Origin: Sympetrum striolatum
Lineage: Eukaryota > Arthropoda > Insecta > Odonata > Libellulidae
DNA: 64,000 nucleotides
Direction of reading: 5' to 3'
Assembly (NCBI GenBank): GCA_947579665.1
Contig: OX388349.1
Location: forward strand, 27,498,459 to 27,562,458
Shown here: piece by piece, positions 59,776 to 64,000 of the stretch
Layout of the letters: each line of letters begins with the position of its first letter
Numbering within the stretch: position 1 is the first letter of the stretch
Notes under the pieces: generated by a model
What the model was told of the DNA's origin: nothing
Database searches by the model: none
The model's input: only the letters and a program-made list of their open reading frames with translations
Position numbers and translations under genes: made by a program

Positions 59776-59953
59776 TAACGTTAGTAACGAAAAGAACACT
59801 TTGTCTTAGTTTCACAGGATAATTTATTATGCGACTGGTTTCGACTAAGGTCTAGTCATCTTCTGGCCTAGATGACTAGAACTTAGTCGAAACCGGTCGC
59901 ATAATAAATTATCCTGTGTAACTAAGACAGTGTTATTTTCTTTACTAACGTTA
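59776..59953. mobile_element. 178-bp inverted-repeat element
   Basis: Long arms (59776-59860 and 59871-59953) run from TAACGTTA at both ends through GTCTTAGTT-CACAGGATAA and TTATTATGCGAC-GGTTTCGA to a 10-nt centre TTCTGGCCTA. A few mismatches and a small indel separate the arms. The CGAAACC-GGTCG core resembles the elements at 47.9 and 51.0 kb. Confidence 0.85.
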
Positions 59954-60339
59954 AGAAATATCTTTAGGTCGGTTTATGTAGGTTTTCATCATACCAACTT
60001 TCTTCTAGGTTTTTTTTGCTAGGAATTGTATTTCCTAAAATTCACTTAGTTTTTCTTAAATTCACTAGAGAATATCTCATATTCTCCATGGTTGAAATTA
60101 AATTTTGGAATAGAGCTCTTTCAAGTTTCATTTTCTACCGAAATAAAGGTGTGAGTAATATATTTATTGGTGACTGGAAAAAAAGGCTAAAAAGAAATTA
60201 ACCTTTGCGTATTATTACGTAGATATGACACGCATACTAATTGTATTATTAATATCAGTATCATGTAAGCCATTATTATTATTATTATAAACTTATGTAA
60301 TTCACTTTCCCATCAACCGAATGAGCATTCTAGATTTGA

Positions 60340-60905
60340 TTGAGTGGGTTGGTTCTCTCGTTGCCGTTAAGAGAATAGTTGATAGAAGTGGAAAAAAAGT
60401 TAACAAGCGATGATACTTGGCGTTAGTTAGGCCTCACCTTGAGTTTGCAAGTATTTTATGAATTATTACTAGTTTCTAGAACCCTACTGACTAGTATTTT
60501 ATTATTAAATCAGAAGAATTATAACGAGAAGGCAATGTATTTTGTAAATAATCGATACGATAAGGCAGCGAGCGATATTCATATGATTCATGGTGCGGTA
60601 TGAGAATCTTTAGAAGATAGAAGATTAACAAAAAGACATATTTACTAAATAAGTTCAGATATAACTGATATAATGCGACCTACCCGTTACATGGACCTTT
60701 CTGATACTGCAAGTAAGATCAGGAAAATATATGCTAGAACGTATCTATTTAATAATTCAGTTTTTCTTCGTGCGATACGCGAGAGCAATCGATTAGGAAA
60801 ATATAGTCATGGTGCTTGCACCCACTGCTATACGCGGAACGGTGGTTTTCTTGGTCTTTCCTTAGACATAGACCAGCACATCTAACCTAGGCTACTTAAA
60901 CTTGA
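60340..60905 (+). mobile_element. CR1/L2-like LINE, 3' fragment
   Basis: The plus strand carries VRPHLEFAS (around 60430), a KAMYFVNNRYDKAASD-like stretch, then an open 70-codon run (60673-60885) with MRPTRYMDLSDTASKIRKIY and then ARTYLFNNSVFLRAIRESNR and LGKYSHGACTHC. This is the C-terminal tail of the family in good condition. The reverse-transcriptase core is missing. Confidence 0.85.
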
Positions 60906-61019
60906 ATATTGTACAATTTTAAGACTGCAGCAATGTAACTGAAATATTTAAAAGTATATGATAATACTTAGAAGTACTGACAGTTGAGAGTTATAATATA
61001 ATGTCAGAGCTACAGCTAA

Positions 61020-61420
61020 AAATAACTTAACTTGAAAAGGAACAACGAAAGGCTATCCGGTTTGAAAAAAATTGCTACGATAAAGCAGTGAGCGTTACTC
61101 AGATGATTCAGGACTTGGGATGGGAATCCTTAGAAGTTAGAAGATAAATGGAAAGTTAAAATTTAGTAAACAAGTTCAGAGATAATACGTTCTTAAAAGG
61201 TGCAACTGAAATAATGCGAATAGGTCTGCATCAAAGGTCGATCTGTCTACTGCGAGAAAGATTAAGAAAATAGATGCCAGAATGAATGGATTCAATAATT
61301 AATATTTTCCACGTAAGATACACAAGGGAAATTTATTAGGAAAATGACGTCATTATGCTTGCCACCTTACCACACGTCGGAAAGTGGCTTTGAGGATCCT
61401 TACATAGACGTTCAGTTTTC
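61020..61420 (+). mobile_element. CR1/L2-like LINE, 3' fragment
   Basis: Starts within the LEKEQRKAIRFEKNCYDKAV region, continues VTQMIQDLGWESLEVRR and a RLRKIDARMNGFNN-like tail, and ends in TTGCCACCTTACCACACGTC, the 3' block. It lies about 110 bp beyond the previous fragment in the same orientation and begins more 3', so it is a separate insertion or duplicated part. Confidence 0.85.
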
Positions 61421-63025
61421 ATATTATTATGAGTGGGCTGGATTGTAAAGGCTATGTTGCTGGATCATTTCAAATATTCGTTTCGAATTCCGAAAATTTC
61501 TCCACATAGAAATAGCATTGCATTCGTTATCTCAAGAGTAACCACTAAAACTACGGATATAACGACACATCGTATCGGAGAACATGTTCAGGGGAAGGAA
61601 AATTCGCGACTAACTGCAAGTGCACCGAACTCTCGTGAGTGAAAAAAAACAGTGAAGAAAGAACGGAGGTTTGAGATTTCAAATACATACATGATTATCT
61701 GTAGTTCCTATGGTAACGCACGAGACCAAGTTTTTATCGTCGAGGGGGATTGTTGAAGGGATATGAGAGGATTGGGATGTTCAACTGTGGTCTATTGGGA
61801 CTGCAAGGTAGAACGAAAATAGAGCAAAACATATCGCAAACCATGCTTCTCAGCTCTTCTTTCCTTGCGTATCGGGAATATTTTTCAGCATTCCTTCTTT
61901 AAGATCCATTCACATATTTTTCGTACCAGATAACAGTAGCTTGGGGCGAGGAATGCAATTTGAAAATTTTCCCAAACTAAGAATACGGATGGAACTTATA
62001 ATTGTTAACTCCTATATTTGTGCTAATTTTATATAAAAGCTAAATCATTCACAGATATTTCGGTTAGCGATTCAAATCGTTTTTCATGTCAGAAGTTAGT
62101 TTCAATTTGTTATGGTTACAACCGTCGCACAGTGGGCTAGAATCGAAAAAACCTGGACAAGGGGCTAAAAATGGTTTTTTTGAGTGTGGTTATTGAAACT
62201 TGGCATAGTTATTGCAAAATGATTGAATTTTATGTTCCCACTCGTCGTATTTTAAAATTTTCAGGCGTCAAATAGATACAGGGCGTCAAACTTGAGAAAT
62301 GTTCACGAAAACGGTAATTTTCGGATTTTTCTGAAAAACGTTCAAGTTCGTTGATATATAGTTGCTTTTGAGAGAAGCTGTTAGAAAAAACAACACAGCA
62401 GTAATCTAGAATTACTTTTTGTCTTTCAATTCGCTGAATTTTTCATGCGCTAAGATGGTTCTTTGGTTATTTAAAGCAACAAAATGGCGGACACCTTTTT
62501 CGGACAAATTTCGAGATAAAGTAAGGAAATCAACTAGGTAAACAGAGATGGACTATCAAGTCTCTTATACCACGTCAATCTATAAGGCTTCCAGATATGG
62601 AATCTGAAGAGACCGTTTCATTTCACCTGCTACCCTGTGATTGCGGTGGACTTTTCCTAAGCGCTGCGCGGTCCGGCTGGGCGCCGTAGAATCCCCAAAT
62701 CCGGTTTCGGTGTCTTTTTGGTTAGGTTGAGTCGCAAATTTTGCTTCTTTTATGTTTAATTCTGGCAAACCATATTAAAAACTTATTTTAATACACTTTA
62801 AGATATGAGTTTGAGACCATTACTTTAGATAATAAATGCGGAATTGAGAAATTTTGGCACATTGGGGAAATTGTTTGTTAGTTAGTTTAATACGTATAAA
62901 AACTCTTAAAATTGTTAATATTCCTGTGAATTTTATACATATTACCTTAATTTTCGGAACGGCTGCTTACATCTAAATTATTAATTGTAATTAACGTATT
63001 TCATTACCTTATTAAGTGCCTCCCA

Positions 63026-63409
63026 CTCAGTCGTCAGAATATTCTTCATCTGAATCCTCGGATTCAAATAACTTACTCTCTCGGTCGTCGATGATGAGAT
63101 TTCTTAACTCTGTTGTTAGGATCCTTTTCTTCTTGGATTTCAATGTGCCTTACATGGTCAACCTAGCATTTGATGTTATTAGCAGCCTTTTTATTAAATC
63201 CCCATTATTCTCGAGTGTTTCCTCGTGAATCTTACCCGAAACCTGATATCTTTGTTTCTAGCTTCCATGGCTTCTTCTTATAGCTCTCCCAACGGAAGAA
63301 TCGCATCTTTTGATATTCCTGTTCTTTGAATAAGTACTTTATGTTCTGTTGAAGGCATATAGTACCAATGATACAAATTTACGTAGAGACAGGCAGTATC
63401 CCAGCAGTA
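63026..63409 (-). pseudogene. Transposon protein C-terminal fragment, left-arm copy
   Basis: The mirror image of the right-arm fragment (63446-63829) with the same stop and frame changes. Read on the minus strand it encodes the same blocks, ending in the acidic tail ESEDSDEEYSDD and a stop at 63026. Because both arms share the in-frame stop, the damage predates the inverted duplication. The plus-strand open frame of 70 codons that overlies it is an antisense shadow. Confidence 0.5.
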
Positions 63410-63445
63410 GCTTGAAAAAATCCATTTTTTTCCATTTTTTCAAGC

Positions 63446-63829
63446 TACTGCTGGGATACTGCCTGTCTCTACGTAAATTTGTATCATTGGTACTATATGC
63501 CTTCAACAGAACATAAAGTACTTATTCAAAGAACAGGAATATCAAAAGATGCGATTCTTCCGTTGGGAGAGCTATAAGAAGAAGCCATGGAAGCTAGAAA
63601 CAAAGATATCAGGTTTCGGGTAAGATTCACGAGGAAACACTCGAGAATAATGGGGATTTAATAAAAAGGCTGCTAATAACATCAAATGCTAGGTTGACCA
63701 TGTAAGGCACATTGAAATCCAAGAAGAAAAGGATCCTAACAACAGAGTTAAGAAATCTCATCATCGACGACCGAGAGAGTAAGTTATTTGAATCCGAGGA
63801 TTCAGATGAAGAATATTCTGACGACTGAG
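63446..63829 (+). pseudogene. Transposon protein C-terminal fragment, right-arm copy
   Basis: The frame from 63446 reads YCWDTACLYVNLYHWYYM and continues PSTEHKVLIQ, KDAILPLGEL, stop (63575-63577), then EEAMEARNKDIR. After a frame change come IHEETLENNGDLIKRLLITS, another stop, then LKSKKKRILTTELRNLI and the acidic end ESEDSDEEYSDD before TGA (63827-63829). From memory, the pattern H-K-x-L-I ... LP-G-L-x-E-E-A-x-E-A-R-N-K is found in uncharacterised transposon-type proteins of arthropods, but I cannot verify the family here. No catalytic DDE or N-terminal domain is visible; only the C-terminal third is likely present. Confidence 0.5.
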
Positions 63830-64000
63830 TGGGAGGCACTTAATAAGGTAATGAAATACGTTAATTACAATTAATAATTTAGATGTAAGCAGCCGTTCCG
63901 AAAATTAAGGTAATATGTATAAAATTCACAGGAATATTAACAATTTTAAGAGTTTTTATACGTATTAAACTAACTAACAAACAATTTCCCCAATGTGCCA

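Larger units (their letters stand above)
62125..64000. mobile_element. DNA-transposon-like element with palindromic arms, truncated by window end
   Basis: The left edge is near CACAGTGGGCTAGAATCG (about 62141). From 62855 inward the sequence is mirrored: 62855-63420 pairs with 63435-64000 (566 bp each, no difference noticed), around a 14-nt T-rich centre (63421-63434). Each arm carries the same broken coding segment, reading outward. The right arm runs off the window, so the total size is unknown. If the mirror holds, the right edge would lie near 64715 in an extended sequence. Confidence 0.75.

Noticed and set aside
63016..63228. 70-codon Ser-rich frame present in both palindrome arms (also 63627-63839)
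   Set aside because: It is antisense to the acidic C-terminal tail of the transposon-like protein; identity between arms comes from the palindrome.

Overview
This window looks like repeat-rich, AT-rich intergenic or intronic DNA from a metazoan, most likely an arthropod with a large genome. I see no bacterial gene organisation, and no complete recognisable host protein gene. The main clues are many decayed copies of one CR1/L2-like non-LTR retrotransposon, one RTE-clade fragment, tRNA-derived SINEs, Tc1-type termini and several long inverted repeats. The one confidently intact gene is a nuclear tRNA-Ser(CGA) at about 6.5 kb (minus strand). The exact species cannot be told from this sequence.

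Layout. 0-14 kb: a transposon 3' end with an (ACAG)n run, an old tRNA-like relic, the tRNA-Ser gene, LINE 3' ends (9.5-10.0 and 11.3-11.65 kb), a CpG-rich island (10.56-11.06 kb) and a Tc1-like terminus set against a LINE. 14.3-16.85 kb: the longest CR1/L2-like copy, with endonuclease and C-terminal reverse-transcriptase remnants, interrupted by a short SINE with an 11-bp target duplication. 18-31 kb: more LINE fragments on both strands, including one nested in an RTE element (21.8-22.85 kb), and several GC-rich non-coding islands. 31-36 kb: a nearly pristine SINE with a 14-bp target duplication, and one member of a 0.8-kb repeat whose inverted partner lies at 52 kb.

38.8-48.4 kb is the most gene-like zone. 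Two promoter-plus-exon modules lie head to head (minus: 41.6 to 38.8 kb; plus: 45.1 to 48.4 kb). They share upstream sequence, a first exon with a strong GTAAGTTG donor, and a second exon around an ATGAAAGG core. The plus copy may continue to a third exon. They look like paralogues made by an old inverted duplication; I do not recognise the product. Directly downstream, 49.4-51.75 kb holds about ten tandem ~230-bp units. Each carries a pyrimidine tract, an AG, a conserved mostly open ~45-codon segment and a GT donor-like end, so the array resembles tandem exons as well as a satellite.

56-64 kb: hairpin elements, two more LINE fragments, and at the right edge a DNA-transposon-like element arranged as a palindrome with apparently identical arms of at least 566 bp, cut by the window end. 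Functional interplay is mostly that of mobile elements: SINEs depend on LINE enzymes, and short hairpin and TA-flanked elements depend on transposases not encoded here. Boundaries of decayed repeats are approximate, read by eye.
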